A DNA stretch of 64,000 nucleotides from NCBI RefSeq assembly GCF_000308635.1, contig NZ_BAGD01000019.1:1-64000 (forward strand), written 5' to 3'. The translations under genes were made by a program, and so were the position numbers. Within the stretch, counting starts at the first letter, position 1; every line of letters begins with the position of its first letter. The stretch comes from Nocardia otitidiscaviarum NBRC 14405. Its GTDB lineage: Bacteria; Actinomycetota; Actinomycetes; Mycobacteriales; Mycobacteriaceae. The notes under the pieces are model-generated. The model did not search any database, was not told where the DNA came from, and saw only the letters and a list, made by a program, of their open reading frames with translations. Positions 11,731 through 21,956 of the stretch are shown here, piece after piece.

Positions 11731-11775
11731 CCGCTTCGGCCGCAATACCGCTTCGGCCGCAATACCGCTTCGGCT
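11731..11775. repeat. 17-bp tandem repeat, 2.6 copies
   Basis: Unit ccgcttcggccgcaata occurs at 11731-11747 and 11748-11764, with a partial third copy ending in the LysR stop codon. It lies between two convergent genes. No function is evident. Confidence 0.85.
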
Positions 11776-12694
11776 ACGACGGACGGCGATAGCCGTCGGC
11801 GGACTGGCCGATCACATCGGAGCAGCAGCGGATGAAATACCGCACCACGGGATCGGTTTCGGAGGCGTCCGGCCACACCACCGCGACCCGAGTCGGCCCG
11901 ATGCCGTGCACCGGCCGGAACACCACCCCGGGCCGGGCGTGGGTGTGCGAGGTGGACGCGGGGGTGAAGCTGACCCCATAGCCACTCGCGATGGCGGTCA
12001 GCCACTCGTCGGTATTGCGGGCGATGGCCCCGACGATGGCGGTATCGCGGGGCCGGGCGTCCAACCCCATCCAGTAGTCACGCCACCACCCGGTATCCGC
12101 GGGTGAGGCCACGTAGGGCTCGTCCCACAGCTCCCGGAAGGCGATGTCCTCGCGCTCGGCCAGCGGATGGTCCTCCGGCAGCGCGATCCAGCGGGGTTCG
12201 GTGAACAGTTCCCGGACGTGGTACTCGTCCTGCCCCGGGAACGGCAGCCGCAGGATGGCGACGTCGACGTCGCCGTCGTCGAGTCCGGCGGTCGGATCGG
12301 TCCACCCGCCCTGCCGCAGATCGACCTCCCAGTCCGGATGCAGCCGGTGGAAGACCCGGATGATCTCGGGAATATGCCCGTCGGCGGCGCTGGGCACCGC
12401 GCCGAGGCGCAGCACGCAGGCGGTGCGGCTGGCGTCGCTCTTGGTCTCGCGCAGAATGCGGTCCCACCCGGCCAGTAATCCCGGCACCTGTTTTGCCAGC
12501 ACCTTGCCCGGCGCGGTGAGCGTCATCCCCGCCCGGGACCGGATGAACAGTTCCACTCCCAGCTGGTTTTCCAGCTGTTTTATCTGTGTGGCCAGCGCGG
12601 GCTGCGCGACATGCAGTCGCTGCGCGGCCCGCGCCAAATTCTCGGTTTCCGCGACCGCCATGAAGTAACGCAGCAGTCGCGTATCGATGTCCAC
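11774..12694 (-). CDS. LysR family transcriptional regulator
   Basis: A 306-aa regulator. The N-terminal winged HTH (LLRYFMAVAETENLARAAQRLHVAQPA, then QIKQLENQLG) is followed by a LysR substrate-binding domain with AILRLPFPG and DEPYVASPAD segments. The GTG start has TAACCT 6 nt upstream, so it is probably leaderless. No gene is divergent within reach; the neighbour on the far side is on the same strand. Its target and ligand are unknown. Confidence 0.92.
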   Translation of the reverse strand: MDIDTRLLRYFMAVAETENLARAAQRLHVAQPALATQIKQLENQLGVELFIRSRAGMTLTAPGKVLAKQVPGLLAGWDRILRETKSDASRTACVLRLGAVPSAADGHIPEIIRVFHRLHPDWEVDLRQGGWTDPTAGLDDGDVDVAILRLPFPGQDEYHVRELFTEPRWIALPEDHPLAEREDIAFRELWDEPYVASPADTGWWRDYWMGLDARPRDTAIVGAIARNTDEWLTAIASGYGVSFTPASTSHTHARPGVVFRPVHGIGPTRVAVVWPDASETDPVVRYFIRCCSDVIGQSADGYRRPS

Positions 12695-12801
12695 GCCACA
12701 AGGTTACGAACGCATGTACCCGTAGGCATATCCCGGCGTCCGCCGCAGCGGCCGGAGTTCGTGATGCTATTCGCGATTCCGGCGCTCTCGCGGTGCCCGA
12801 T

Positions 12802-13359
12802 TCACCCGAAACTGGGGCGGGTGACGGTGGGAGCGCCGACCCGGTAGGTGGACAGGATGACGCCGTTGTCGAGCGCGGTGGTGTCGACCGCCTCCAGGGT
12901 GGCCTCGGCATCGACATCGGCCCACAGTCGGTCGCCCTTGCCGAGCAGCACGGGGTAGACGACCAGGCGGTATTCGTCCACCAGACCGTTCGCCTCGAGG
13001 AAGTGGACCAGCTTGGAGCTACCGAAGACCAGCAGATTCTGCTCGGCGCGCAGCTTGGCGATGGAGTCGGCCAGATCGCCCTCGATGCGATGCCCGTTCC
13101 ATTCCAGGTCGGACCGGGAGCTCGCCACATGCTTGGGCATCGCGTTCATCTTGTCCTTGTACTCACCCTCCTCCGGGTGGTTCGGCCAGGCCGCGGCGAA
13201 CGCCTCGTGCGTGACGCGCCCGAGCAGCAGCGCGTCGGCCTCCCGCATTTCGGCGCTCTTGTAGTCGGCGATGTCGTCGTTCCAGAACGGCACGGTCCAG
13301 GCCGGATTCTCGATAACGCCGTCCAGCGAAACGAATTCGGCGACAACGATCTTGCCCAT
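12802..13359 (-). CDS. Dihydrofolate reductase-like (RibD C-terminal) protein
   Basis: A 185-aa protein of the RibD_C/DHFR-fold family (MGKIVVAEFVSLDGVIENP, LLLGRVTHEAF, LLVFGSSKLVHFL, PVLLGKG). This family binds NADPH. Most stand-alone members are of unknown substrate, often annotated as dihydrofolate reductase family. The ATG at 13359 (MGKIVV) is preferred over the GTG four codons earlier, because GAGAGTGAGA then lies at usable distance. Confidence 0.88.
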   Translation of the reverse strand: MGKIVVAEFVSLDGVIENPAWTVPFWNDDIADYKSAEMREADALLLGRVTHEAFAAAWPNHPEEGEYKDKMNAMPKHVASSRSDLEWNGHRIEGDLADSIAKLRAEQNLLVFGSSKLVHFLEANGLVDEYRLVVYPVLLGKGDRLWADVDAEATLEAVDTTALDNGVILSTYRVGAPTVTRPSFG

Positions 13360-13479
13360 GATTTTTCTCACTCTCGGTGTGGGTTCTTCCGCCTCAGCAT
13401 GGCCGAGCGGGCTCGAACATGCAGACGGAAAGGCCCGCGAAAACTCATCGGTGCCCGCCGCCGGACATTCGCCCGCGGG

Positions 13480-14088
13480 CTAGGAACCCGGGTCGGTGAG
13501 CCACCGCAGCCAGTGCGGGGTCAGCAGTTCGGCGAATTCGTCGTATCCGGCCGCACCCGGATGCGCGCCGTCCCCGGCGGCGACCTCCGCCATCCACACC
13601 CGGTTGTCCCGCAGGGGTCGATGCGCCCGCACGTACGGGACGCCGACCGCGTCGCAGTGCGCCGCGAAGCGCTCGTCCAGGGCGGCGATGCGATCGGTGT
13701 GCGCGGCATCGGCGATGGGCGGCGGCGCGACCACCAGGACGGGCCACTCCCGGGCGCGCGCGACCTCGAGCACGGCCGCCAGATTCGCCACCGATTCGTC
13801 GAGCGGGACACGTGGCCGCCCGTGTTCGTGCATGGTGTCGTTCACACCGGTCGACAGCACCAGGCGGCCATCGCAGCCCGTCGGTAGCCGCAGTTCGCAT
13901 TCGGTGAGCCAGCGGGCGCGCAACTGGGTGGAGGTCTCCCGGCGCACGCCGAGGTTGTAGTAGGTGAGCGGTTGCCCGGCCGCAATGGCCCGCACCGCCA
14001 GGCGGCCCGCCCAGCCCAGGCAGCGTTGATCACCGACCCCCGCGACAAACGATTCACCGACGAAACACACGCGAAGATCCTCGAGCAC
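13480..14088 (-). CDS. SGNH/GDSL-type esterase
   Basis: A 202-aa hydrolase. Block I is FVGESF (GES in place of GDS, keeping the nucleophilic Ser), block III is STGVNDT, and block V is DGAHPGAAGYDEF with the catalytic Asp and His. No signal peptide, so it is cytosolic. Start is GTG with no clear ribosome site; TATCGT lies only 4 nt upstream, so the exact start is uncertain. The substrate is unknown. Confidence 0.85.
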   Translation of the reverse strand: MLEDLRVCFVGESFVAGVGDQRCLGWAGRLAVRAIAAGQPLTYYNLGVRRETSTQLRARWLTECELRLPTGCDGRLVLSTGVNDTMHEHGRPRVPLDESVANLAAVLEVARAREWPVLVVAPPPIADAAHTDRIAALDERFAAHCDAVGVPYVRAHRPLRDNRVWMAEVAAGDGAHPGAAGYDEFAELLTPHWLRWLTDPGS

Positions 14089-14313
14089 GCCGACGATACT
14101 TCCAGGTGCGCCTGGAGGTTGCTCGGGCGTATCGGAAGCATCGGGGCGGACACGCCGGACACACTGGGAGATGGGCTCGTCCCGCCGGACCGGCGCGACG
14201 GGTTACCGTAACCGGCGAGTAGGTGTGCGGGTTCGTCCGTTCACCTGCCCGCCAGACACCGAGCCGACCATGGGACCGAGGCAGTTCCCACGATCCGAAA
14301 GCGCCGATAGGAC

Positions 14314-16926
14314 ATGCGAGTCGACGGACGGGAGATCCCCGTCGCCGGCAGCCTGCTGCAGCCACGGCTCCGGCGTACCAGCGACATCCTGCGGGTGGTG
14401 CTGTCGACGCTGCTGGTCGCCGTCGTCATCGTGGGCTCGCTCATCACCCGGCCGCAGTGGGAGGCGCTGGAGCGCTCGCTGTCCGAGATCATCGGCTTCC
14501 TGACGCCGGAGCAGTCCAACGCGGTCTACATCGTGTACGGCTTCGCGATCCTGGCGCTGCCGTTCGCCATCTTCCTGCGCCTGATCTGGCGGCGGCAGTG
14601 GAAACTGCTGGGCGGGTATCTGTCCGCGGGCCTGATCGCCCTGCTGGCCTTCTCCTTCACCGGTACCGGATTCGCCGCCCCCACCTGGCATCTGTCGGAA
14701 CCGCAGCAGGTCAATACCTTCCTGTCGCAGTTCCTCGACGATCCGCGCTGGATCGCCATGCTGGCCGCAACACTGACGGTCGCCAGCCCATGGCTGCCGG
14801 TCCGCGCCCGCCGGTGGTGGTGGACGCTGCTGCTGGCCTTCGTGCCGATTCACCTGGTGGTGAGTCTGGTGGTGCCCGCGCGCGCCCTGCTCGGCCTGGC
14901 CATCGGCTGGTTCGTGGGCGCGGTGATCGTGCTCGTGGTCGGCACGCCCGCGCTGGAGGTGCCGCTGGACGCCGCGGTGCGGGTGCTCGCCCGGCGCGGA
15001 TACCAGGTGAACGCCTTCAAGGTGCTGCGGCCGGGCGGACGGGGACCGCTGGTGCTCTCGGCCAGCACCACGCCGCGAGCGGGAACCAGCCCGGCGGCCA
15101 CGCCCGGGATGGCGGCGGTCATCGCCTCCGGGTCGGTATCGGTGCGCGGTTCGACACACAAGACGGCGCGCGCCGCCGGCGGCGGTGCCACCACGGCCGT
15201 CGCCACCGCGAACCAGACGGCCGCGGAGACGACATCCACACCGGACGGACTCGCCGCCGCGCGGGACCAGACGGACTCCGGTGCCGCCGCGCTCGATGCC
15301 ATGCGGCACACGCCCGCCGAGGACGAGCTGATCGTGGAGCTCTACGGGGCCAATCAGCGCAGCCGCAGCGCATTGCAGGCGCTGCGGCGGTGGCTGACCA
15401 TCCGCAGCGGCGAGTACCCGGCGCTGTTCGCCTCCATGCGGCGGGCGGTGGAGCACCGGGCGCTCATGGGCATCGCCATCGGAGATCTCGGCCTGGGCAG
15501 CAACAAACCGCTCACCGTGGCGGCGCTGGATCGCGGCTGGATGCTGTACGCGCACACCGTGGCCGCCGGGGAGCCGCTGGCCGACACGCACGGCGAACAG
15601 CTGGCCGATGTGTGGCGGGCGCTGGACACCATGCACAAGGCGCAGATCTCGCACGGTGAACTGCGCGCCGAGGATGTGCGGGTGGCGGGCGGCGACGTGT
15701 TGTTCGGCGGCTTCACCCAATCCGAGTTCGGGGCGTACGAGGCGCGGTTCCAGTCGGATGTGGCGCAGCTGCTGGTCACCACGGCCGATGTGTTCGGCGC
15801 GGAGACGGCCGTGCGGACGGCCCTCGAGGTGCTGGGCACGCAGCGGGTGCTGACCGCGTCGCGGCGGCTCACCAAGGTCGCCATTCCGGTGCAGGTGCGC
15901 AAGTCGGTGCCGGACTTCAAGGAGGTGCTGAAGGCCACCCGCGATCAGGTGGCGCACCAGACCGGGCAGGACCGCATCGAGGCCGCGCAGATCACCCGGT
16001 TCTCCCGCAATCAGATCATCCAGCTGGTGCTGCTCATCGGCCTGGTGTACGTGGCCTACCCGTATATCAGCGCGGTGCCGACCTTCACCTCCGAACTCAG
16101 CAACGCCAACTGGTGGTGGGCGCTGCTCGGCCTGCTCGTCTCGGTGCTCAAGTACATCGGCGCGGCCATGGCGCTGTGGGCGTGTGCCGGAGCCGCGGTG
16201 AACCTCCGCAATCTCATGCTCATGCAGGTGGCGAACACCTTCGCCGCCACCACGACCCCGGCGGGTGTGGGTGGTCTGGCGCTGAGCGTGCGGTTCCTGC
16301 AGAAGAGCGGGTTGGGCGCGGTGCGGGCCACGGCCGCGGTGGCCATGCAGCAGTCGGTGCAGGTGGTCACGCACATCGTGCTGCTCATCTTCTTCAGTGT
16401 GGCGGCGGGCGTTTCGGCGGATCTGTCGCACATCTTCCCCAATGCCACGGTGCTGTATCTGGTGGGCGGTGTGCTGCTCGGCCTGCTGGGCGTGTCCATC
16501 TTCCTGCCCACCGTGCGGCGGTGGCTGCGCACCGAAGTGCGACCGCAGCTGGCCGAGGTGGTGAATTCGCTGCGCGAGCTGGCGCGCAGCCCGCTGCGGC
16601 TGGTGATGATCGTGGGCGGGTGCGCGGCGACCACACTGGGCGCGGCGCTGGCGCTGTGGACGAGTATCGAAGCCTTCGGCGGCAGTACGACTTTCGTGAC
16701 GGTCACGGTGGTGACCATGATCGGCGGCACGCTCGCCTCGGCCGCGCCGACACCCGGCGGTGTGGGCGCGGTGGAGGCGGCGCTCATCGGCGGTCTGGCG
16801 GCGTTCGGCGTGCCCGCGAGCATCGCGGTGCCGTCGGTGCTGCTCTACCGGGTGCTCACCTGCTGGCTGCCGGTGTTCGTCGGCTGGCCGATCATGCGGT
16901 GGCTCACCGCGAACGACATGATCTGA
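14314..16926 (+). CDS. Large membrane protein: kinase-like domain plus LPG synthase/flippase (UPF0104, YbhN-type) domain
   Basis: An 870-aa integral membrane protein. Residues about 25-215 hold several hydrophobic helices. About 330-540 is a cytosolic region with protein-kinase-like layout, but with HGELRAEDV (H447) in place of HxDxxxxN and GGF in place of DFG, so it is probably inactive. About 565-870 is the lysylphosphatidylglycerol synthase transmembrane (TIGR00374) domain with TTTPAGVGGLALSVRF and APTPGGVGAVEAALIGG. The family contains lipid flippases. Large actinobacterial members with this architecture exist but are uncharacterised. A role in lipid or cell-envelope export is inference. 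Confidence 0.85.
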   Translation: MRVDGREIPVAGSLLQPRLRRTSDILRVVLSTLLVAVVIVGSLITRPQWEALERSLSEIIGFLTPEQSNAVYIVYGFAILALPFAIFLRLIWRRQWKLLGGYLSAGLIALLAFSFTGTGFAAPTWHLSEPQQVNTFLSQFLDDPRWIAMLAATLTVASPWLPVRARRWWWTLLLAFVPIHLVVSLVVPARALLGLAIGWFVGAVIVLVVGTPALEVPLDAAVRVLARRGYQVNAFKVLRPGGRGPLVLSASTTPRAGTSPAATPGMAAVIASGSVSVRGSTHKTARAAGGGATTAVATANQTAAETTSTPDGLAAARDQTDSGAAALDAMRHTPAEDELIVELYGANQRSRSALQALRRWLTIRSGEYPALFASMRRAVEHRALMGIAIGDLGLGSNKPLTVAALDRGWMLYAHTVAAGEPLADTHGEQLADVWRALDTMHKAQISHGELRAEDVRVAGGDVLFGGFTQSEFGAYEARFQSDVAQLLVTTADVFGAETAVRTALEVLGTQRVLTASRRLTKVAIPVQVRKSVPDFKEVLKATRDQVAHQTGQDRIEAAQITRFSRNQIIQLVLLIGLVYVAYPYISAVPTFTSELSNANWWWALLGLLVSVLKYIGAAMALWACAGAAVNLRNLMLMQVANTFAATTTPAGVGGLALSVRFLQKSGLGAVRATAAVAMQQSVQVVTHIVLLIFFSVAAGVSADLSHIFPNATVLYLVGGVLLGLLGVSIFLPTVRRWLRTEVRPQLAEVVNSLRELARSPLRLVMIVGGCAATTLGAALALWTSIEAFGGSTTFVTVTVVTMIGGTLASAAPTPGGVGAVEAALIGGLAAFGVPASIAVPSVLLYRVLTCWLPVFVGWPIMRWLTANDMI

Positions 16927-16933
16927 GCGCGGC

Positions 16934-17569
16934 TCAGCGGCGGGTGGCGTGCAGGTTCTCGAGCACCTGCTCGCTGGGAAGACAACCGGCCGTGGTCAAT
17001 TCGAGATCGGACAGCGAGGCGGCGTGGGCCTCGGCCGTCGCGGCGGTGACGCAGTCGGCCACGGGATGCACGTAGAAGCCGAGATCCGTGCCGTGCCTGG
17101 CGGTCTGCTCGACCGTGAGGTTGGTGGCGACGCCGGTGACGAGCAGGGTGTCGACGCCGCGGGCGGCGAGCCAGTCCGGCAGGGCACTGCCCGCCAGGCC
17201 GGAGAGCTTCTGATTGTCGAAGACCGCACCCTGGCGCGCCTGCTCGGACATCTCCGGGATGATCTGTGTCCCCGGTGAATTCGGGCGGAACTCGGTCTGC
17301 GCGGCGGCGACCGAACGCATGAATCCGGTATTGCGCACCAACGCGCCCTCGCCGACCGGAATGGTGAAGCGGGTGAACACGACCGGAAGTCCCGCCGCGG
17401 CGACCGCACCGTGGAACTCGACCGCCCGGTCCACCACCCCGCTCTCCGCGACCGGTTCCGCCAGCATCGGACCGAAGAACCCTTCGGGCCGAATCACATT
17501 CACCTGCCAATGCAGAGCGAGCACCGCGGTGCGCTCAGGTTCGAGCATCATGACCCCATGGTGCGCCAT
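16934..17569 (-). CDS. Isochorismatase-fold protein lacking catalytic Asp and Cys
   Basis: A 211-aa cysteine-hydrolase/isochorismatase family protein (TLLVTGVATNLTVEQTARHG, KLSGLAGSALPDWL). The family triad is Asp-Lys-Cys. Here the usual D in the first strand is H20 (VLALHWQ). The Lys is kept (K121). The usual Cys in GVATNxCVE is T152. So normal cysteine-hydrolase chemistry looks impossible; it may bind a ligand without hydrolysing it, or work differently. An alternative start at 17551 is equally possible; neither has a good ribosome site. It converges with the flippase gene. Confidence 0.85.
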   Translation of the reverse strand: MAHHGVMMLEPERTAVLALHWQVNVIRPEGFFGPMLAEPVAESGVVDRAVEFHGAVAAAGLPVVFTRFTIPVGEGALVRNTGFMRSVAAAQTEFRPNSPGTQIIPEMSEQARQGAVFDNQKLSGLAGSALPDWLAARGVDTLLVTGVATNLTVEQTARHGTDLGFYVHPVADCVTAATAEAHAASLSDLELTTAGCLPSEQVLENLHATRR

Positions 17570-17619
17570 GCAGGGGCCGCGGCGCGCCGGAATGGCGGTA
17601 CAGCGCGCCGCGGCGGCAC

Positions 17620-19206
17620 TCAGCTACCCGAGTGATCGGTACCTGAGAAGTCCTTGCGCAGTGCGACTTTGACGACCTTGCCGCTGGCGTTGCGGGGCAG
17701 CTCCGGCACGATCACCAGATCCTTGGGATGCTTGTAGCGGGCCAGGTTCTCGTTGAGGAAGGGCTCGAGCTCCGCCAGGGTCAGGTCGGTGTCCGGCAGC
17801 AGCGCGACCACCGCCACCGGCACCTCGCCCCACTTCTCGTGCGGGCGGCCGATCACCGCCGCCTCGCGGACCTTGGGGTGGGCGAACAGCACGTTCTCCA
17901 CCTCCGCGCAGTAGATGTTCTCACCGCCGGAGATGATCATGTCCTTCTTGCGGTCCACCACCCAGACGAAGCCCTCCTCGTCCTGCTTCACCAGGTCGCC
18001 GGAGTGGAACCAGCCGCCCGCGAACGCCTCCGCGGTGGCTTCGGGCTTGTTCCAGTAGCCCTGCATGAGAGTCGGTCCGCGATAGACGATCTCACCGACC
18101 TCGCCGGGAGCCACATCGTTCATCTCGTCGTCGACCACGCGGGCCTGGATGGTGGGGATGGGCTTGCCGACCGATCCGAGTTTGCGCAGCGCGTCCCTGC
18201 CCTCCAGCACGCAGGTGATGGGTGACATCTCGGTCTGGCCGAACACCGCCACGTTGAACGCCTCCGGGAAGCGGTCCGCCATGGCCCGCAGCACCGTGTC
18301 GGAGGCCGGGGCCGCGCCCCAGCACAGCGAGCGCAGCGCGAGCTTGCGCTGCTCGATCGTCGGATCCTCGCAGATCATCTGCCACTGGGCGGGGACGCAG
18401 AAGGCGGTGGTGGCCTGCTCGGCCTCCACGGCGTCGAGCCACTGACCGGCGTCGAAGGCGCCCAGCGGGTGCAGGATCGTCTTGCCGCCCAACAGGAAAT
18501 ACGGGGTCAGCGATCCCAGGCCGGCGATGTGGAACAGCGGGGAGGTGCAGAAGCCGATGGAGTCCTCGGTGATCTCCATGGCCCGGATGCAGGTGAGCCC
18601 CTGAGCGGTCATGTTCGCGTGGGTGAGCACCGCACCCTTGGGGCTGCCGGTGGTGCCCGAGGTGTACATGATGAGGCAGGGCGTGTCTTCCGGAATGTCC
18701 AGCGGCGCATGCGGTTCGCCCGGCTCGGCGATGAAGTCGTCGTAGCCGATCACGCCGTCGCCGGTCCGCCCGTTGATGACCACGCAGGTCTCCAGCGCGG
18801 GCGCCTGGCCGACCATGGCGGTGGCGAGCGGTTGCAGCGGCGCGTCGGTGACGATGGCCTTCGCGCCGGAATCGCCCACGATGTAGGCCACTTCGGGCGG
18901 GGTGAGGCGGAAGTTCACCGGCACCGCGATGGCCCCGAGGGCGTTGATACCCATCACGGCCTCGATGTACTCGGTGTAGTTGAGCGCCAGGATGAGCACG
19001 CGATCGCCGAACCCGACCCCTCGACGGGCGAGCGCGTCGGCGAACTTCTCCGAACGCTCGTGCAACTGCCGCCACGTGGTGTCCACGCCCTGGAAACGGA
19101 ATGCCACCCGGTCGGGCCGCATGGCCGCATGGGTCGCGATCTGGTTGACCCAGTGGTTGCGCCGCGACCGAAGGGGCTCGTCGAGCGGCTGGTTACCGGC
19201 GGTCAT
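17620..19206 (-). CDS. Acyl-CoA synthetase (fatty-acid--CoA ligase, FadD type)
   Basis: A 528-aa ANL-superfamily enzyme. ATP/AMP-binding motif is YTSGTTGSPKGAVLTH, then FGQTEMSP, GWFHSGDL, DRKKDMIISGGENIYCAEVE and the C-terminal catalytic Lys in NASGKVVK. It activates a carboxylic acid to acyl-AMP and then acyl-CoA, most likely a medium or long fatty acid. The ATG at 19206 is chosen because GAGGAA lies 6 nt upstream; the frame extends 15 codons further without one. Confidence 0.92.
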   Translation of the reverse strand: MTAGNQPLDEPLRSRRNHWVNQIATHAAMRPDRVAFRFQGVDTTWRQLHERSEKFADALARRGVGFGDRVLILALNYTEYIEAVMGINALGAIAVPVNFRLTPPEVAYIVGDSGAKAIVTDAPLQPLATAMVGQAPALETCVVINGRTGDGVIGYDDFIAEPGEPHAPLDIPEDTPCLIMYTSGTTGSPKGAVLTHANMTAQGLTCIRAMEITEDSIGFCTSPLFHIAGLGSLTPYFLLGGKTILHPLGAFDAGQWLDAVEAEQATTAFCVPAQWQMICEDPTIEQRKLALRSLCWGAAPASDTVLRAMADRFPEAFNVAVFGQTEMSPITCVLEGRDALRKLGSVGKPIPTIQARVVDDEMNDVAPGEVGEIVYRGPTLMQGYWNKPEATAEAFAGGWFHSGDLVKQDEEGFVWVVDRKKDMIISGGENIYCAEVENVLFAHPKVREAAVIGRPHEKWGEVPVAVVALLPDTDLTLAELEPFLNENLARYKHPKDLVIVPELPRNASGKVVKVALRKDFSGTDHSGS

Positions 19207-20482
<1,276 letters not shown>

Positions 20483-20486
20483 GCTG

Positions 20487-21437
20487 TCACACGCGGGCGG
20501 TGCAGGCGTCGTAGTCGTGGGAGGCGATGATCTCGATGCCGTCGGGGAGGGCGTGTAGGCGTTGGATGGTGCGGAAGGCGGCGTCGCGGTCGGCATCGAA
20601 GAGTTGGCCGGGCATGGGGGCCTTCTCGCGAATCAGGCGCACCTGCACCCGATTCCACACGGCGTCGCCCGCGAGCAGGACGCGGGTGCCGTCGGCCACG
20701 GCCAGCAGGACGCCGACACTGCCCGGGGTGTGGCCCGCGAGGTCGACCAGGACGACCGCGCCGTCGCCGAACAGGTCGTGGCTGCGCGGGAAGGTCAGCA
20801 CCGGGGGGCCGTCCAGTTCCAGGCCGCCGACGGCGCGGTCGCGCAGGGGTGCGCGCACCACGCCGATCGGGGCGTGCTCGCCGTGCATGGCCCAGTCGTA
20901 TTCGACGGCGGGCAGCCGTAATTCGACCGAGTCGGGCAGTTCCAGCAGACCCGACACGTGATCCCAGTGCAGGTGGGTGGCCAGCACGAAATCGATATCG
21001 GCACCGGAGAGATCGCGGGCGGCCAGGGCGTCGCGCAGGCCGAGCACCGGCTTCTCCGGGGCGACCAGCAGCGGCACCGGGAACGGCAGACCGGGAATGA
21101 CGCGCTCGTGCACATTCGCGCACAGGGCGGGATCGACCAGGAATCTGGCGCGCGGATGCTCGATCAGGAACGCGCCCATGGCCATGGGCAGCTCGCGCAG
21201 GCTGCGCACCCCCTCCGCCACGATGATCTCCGGGGCCGCCATCCGACCCTGGATGAGCGCGCGCAGCGTGACCGTGGCGCGCGGGGTGGCCGGATCGGCC
21301 ACCTCGAGTCCTGCCAGGAAGTCGGCGTCCGGTCGGCGGGGCCGCAGCAGACGCGCCGGGGTGGCGGCGAGCGCGGTGCAGCAGCGCGCCAGGGTGCCGA
21401 GAGTGGACGGGCGACCGGCGGTGACGTCGAGGCTCAC
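20487..21437 (-). CDS. Metallo-beta-lactamase-fold hydrolase (lactonase-like)
   Basis: A 316-aa MBL-fold enzyme with the metal motif THLHWDH, a later VLVDLAGHTPGS His and GDAVWN Asp, and a final ASHDYDACT. The layout is that of the N-acyl-homoserine-lactonase-like branch, but the substrate cannot be called. Likely leaderless GTG start: TAGCCT lies 6 nt upstream. It is divergent from the repeat/PKS-like operon. Confidence 0.87.
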   Translation of the reverse strand: MSLDVTAGRPSTLGTLARCCTALAATPARLLRPRRPDADFLAGLEVADPATPRATVTLRALIQGRMAAPEIIVAEGVRSLRELPMAMGAFLIEHPRARFLVDPALCANVHERVIPGLPFPVPLLVAPEKPVLGLRDALAARDLSGADIDFVLATHLHWDHVSGLLELPDSVELRLPAVEYDWAMHGEHAPIGVVRAPLRDRAVGGLELDGPPVLTFPRSHDLFGDGAVVLVDLAGHTPGSVGVLLAVADGTRVLLAGDAVWNRVQVRLIREKAPMPGQLFDADRDAAFRTIQRLHALPDGIEIIASHDYDACTARV

Positions 21438-21498
21438 CGCGTCAGGCTATGCGATCCCGACTTCGGCGGGGAAGGCTCGCTGCGCGAGGGACATTTAG

Positions 21499-21519
21499 TG
21501 CCGACCGGTCGGGTCGGCA
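21499..21519. promoter_or_regulatory. Inverted repeat in divergent promoter region
   Basis: Arms TGCCGACC and GGTCGGCA are perfect 8-mers around 5 bases, lying between the MBL gene and the repeat-protein gene. A candidate operator. A CATAAT -10-like element for the rightward operon follows near 21555. Confidence 0.4.
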
Positions 21520-21611
21520 CGCCGACGGGACTTTCGGAGCGAGGTGTGTGCTCGGCATAATCGCGGAGGTACCTCGGCGGCCGGGACCGCCGGACGCGGG
21601 AGGGAATTCCT

Positions 21612-21956
21612 GTGCGGGAGAGTACGACAGCATCGGCCGGAACCACCGTGCGGCACCGGCACGCACGCGGCACAGCCGTGCGCGACACAGCTGTACACGA
21701 CTCGGCCGTGCGCGACAGGGCCGAACGCGACACAACCGCATACGACTCGGCCGTGTGCGAGTCAGCCGAGCACGACTCGGCGGTACACGACGCAGCCGTG
21801 CGCGACACAGCCGAACACGACACAGCCATGCACGAGTCAGCCGTGCACGGCTCGGCGGTACACGAGTCAGCCGTGCGCGACACAGCCATGCGCGAGTCAG
21901 CCCTACACAACTCCGGGCGCGCCGGACCCGCACGACCACGGCGCGGCGCGCCATGA
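21612..21956 (+). CDS. Small protein built of 16 pentapeptide-length repeats
   Basis: A 114-aa protein of unknown function. Residues 22-101 are sixteen uninterrupted 5-residue units of consensus A-[VEML]-[RH]-[DE]-[ST], e.g. AVRDT AVHDS AVRDR AERDT. This is not the A(D/N)Lxx motif of the classic pentapeptide-repeat fold. No signal peptide or membrane segment. That it is a gene is supported by GGGAGG 8 nt before the GTG, and by its TGA overlapping the ATG of the PKS-like gene (ATGA), which implies translational coupling. Another frame of the same repeat is also open, so experimental proof is needed. Confidence 0.6.
   Translation: MRESTTASAGTTVRHRHARGTAVRDTAVHDSAVRDRAERDTTAYDSAVCESAEHDSAVHDAAVRDTAEHDTAMHESAVHGSAVHESAVRDTAMRESALHNSGRAGPARPRRGAP
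21675..21914 (+). repeat. 16 tandem 15-bp repeats
   Basis: 240 bases made of degenerate 15-bp units such as gccgtgcgcgacaca, gcggtacacgactcg and gccatgcacgagtca. They are in phase with the 114-aa reading frame (five codons each), and differences between units mostly exchange Val/Glu/Met, Arg/His, Asp/Glu and Ser/Thr. Confidence 0.95.

Noticed and set aside
21675..21914. CRISPR-like array of short repeats
   Set aside because: Units are contiguous 15-mers without spacers and keep a reading frame; no cas genes nearby.
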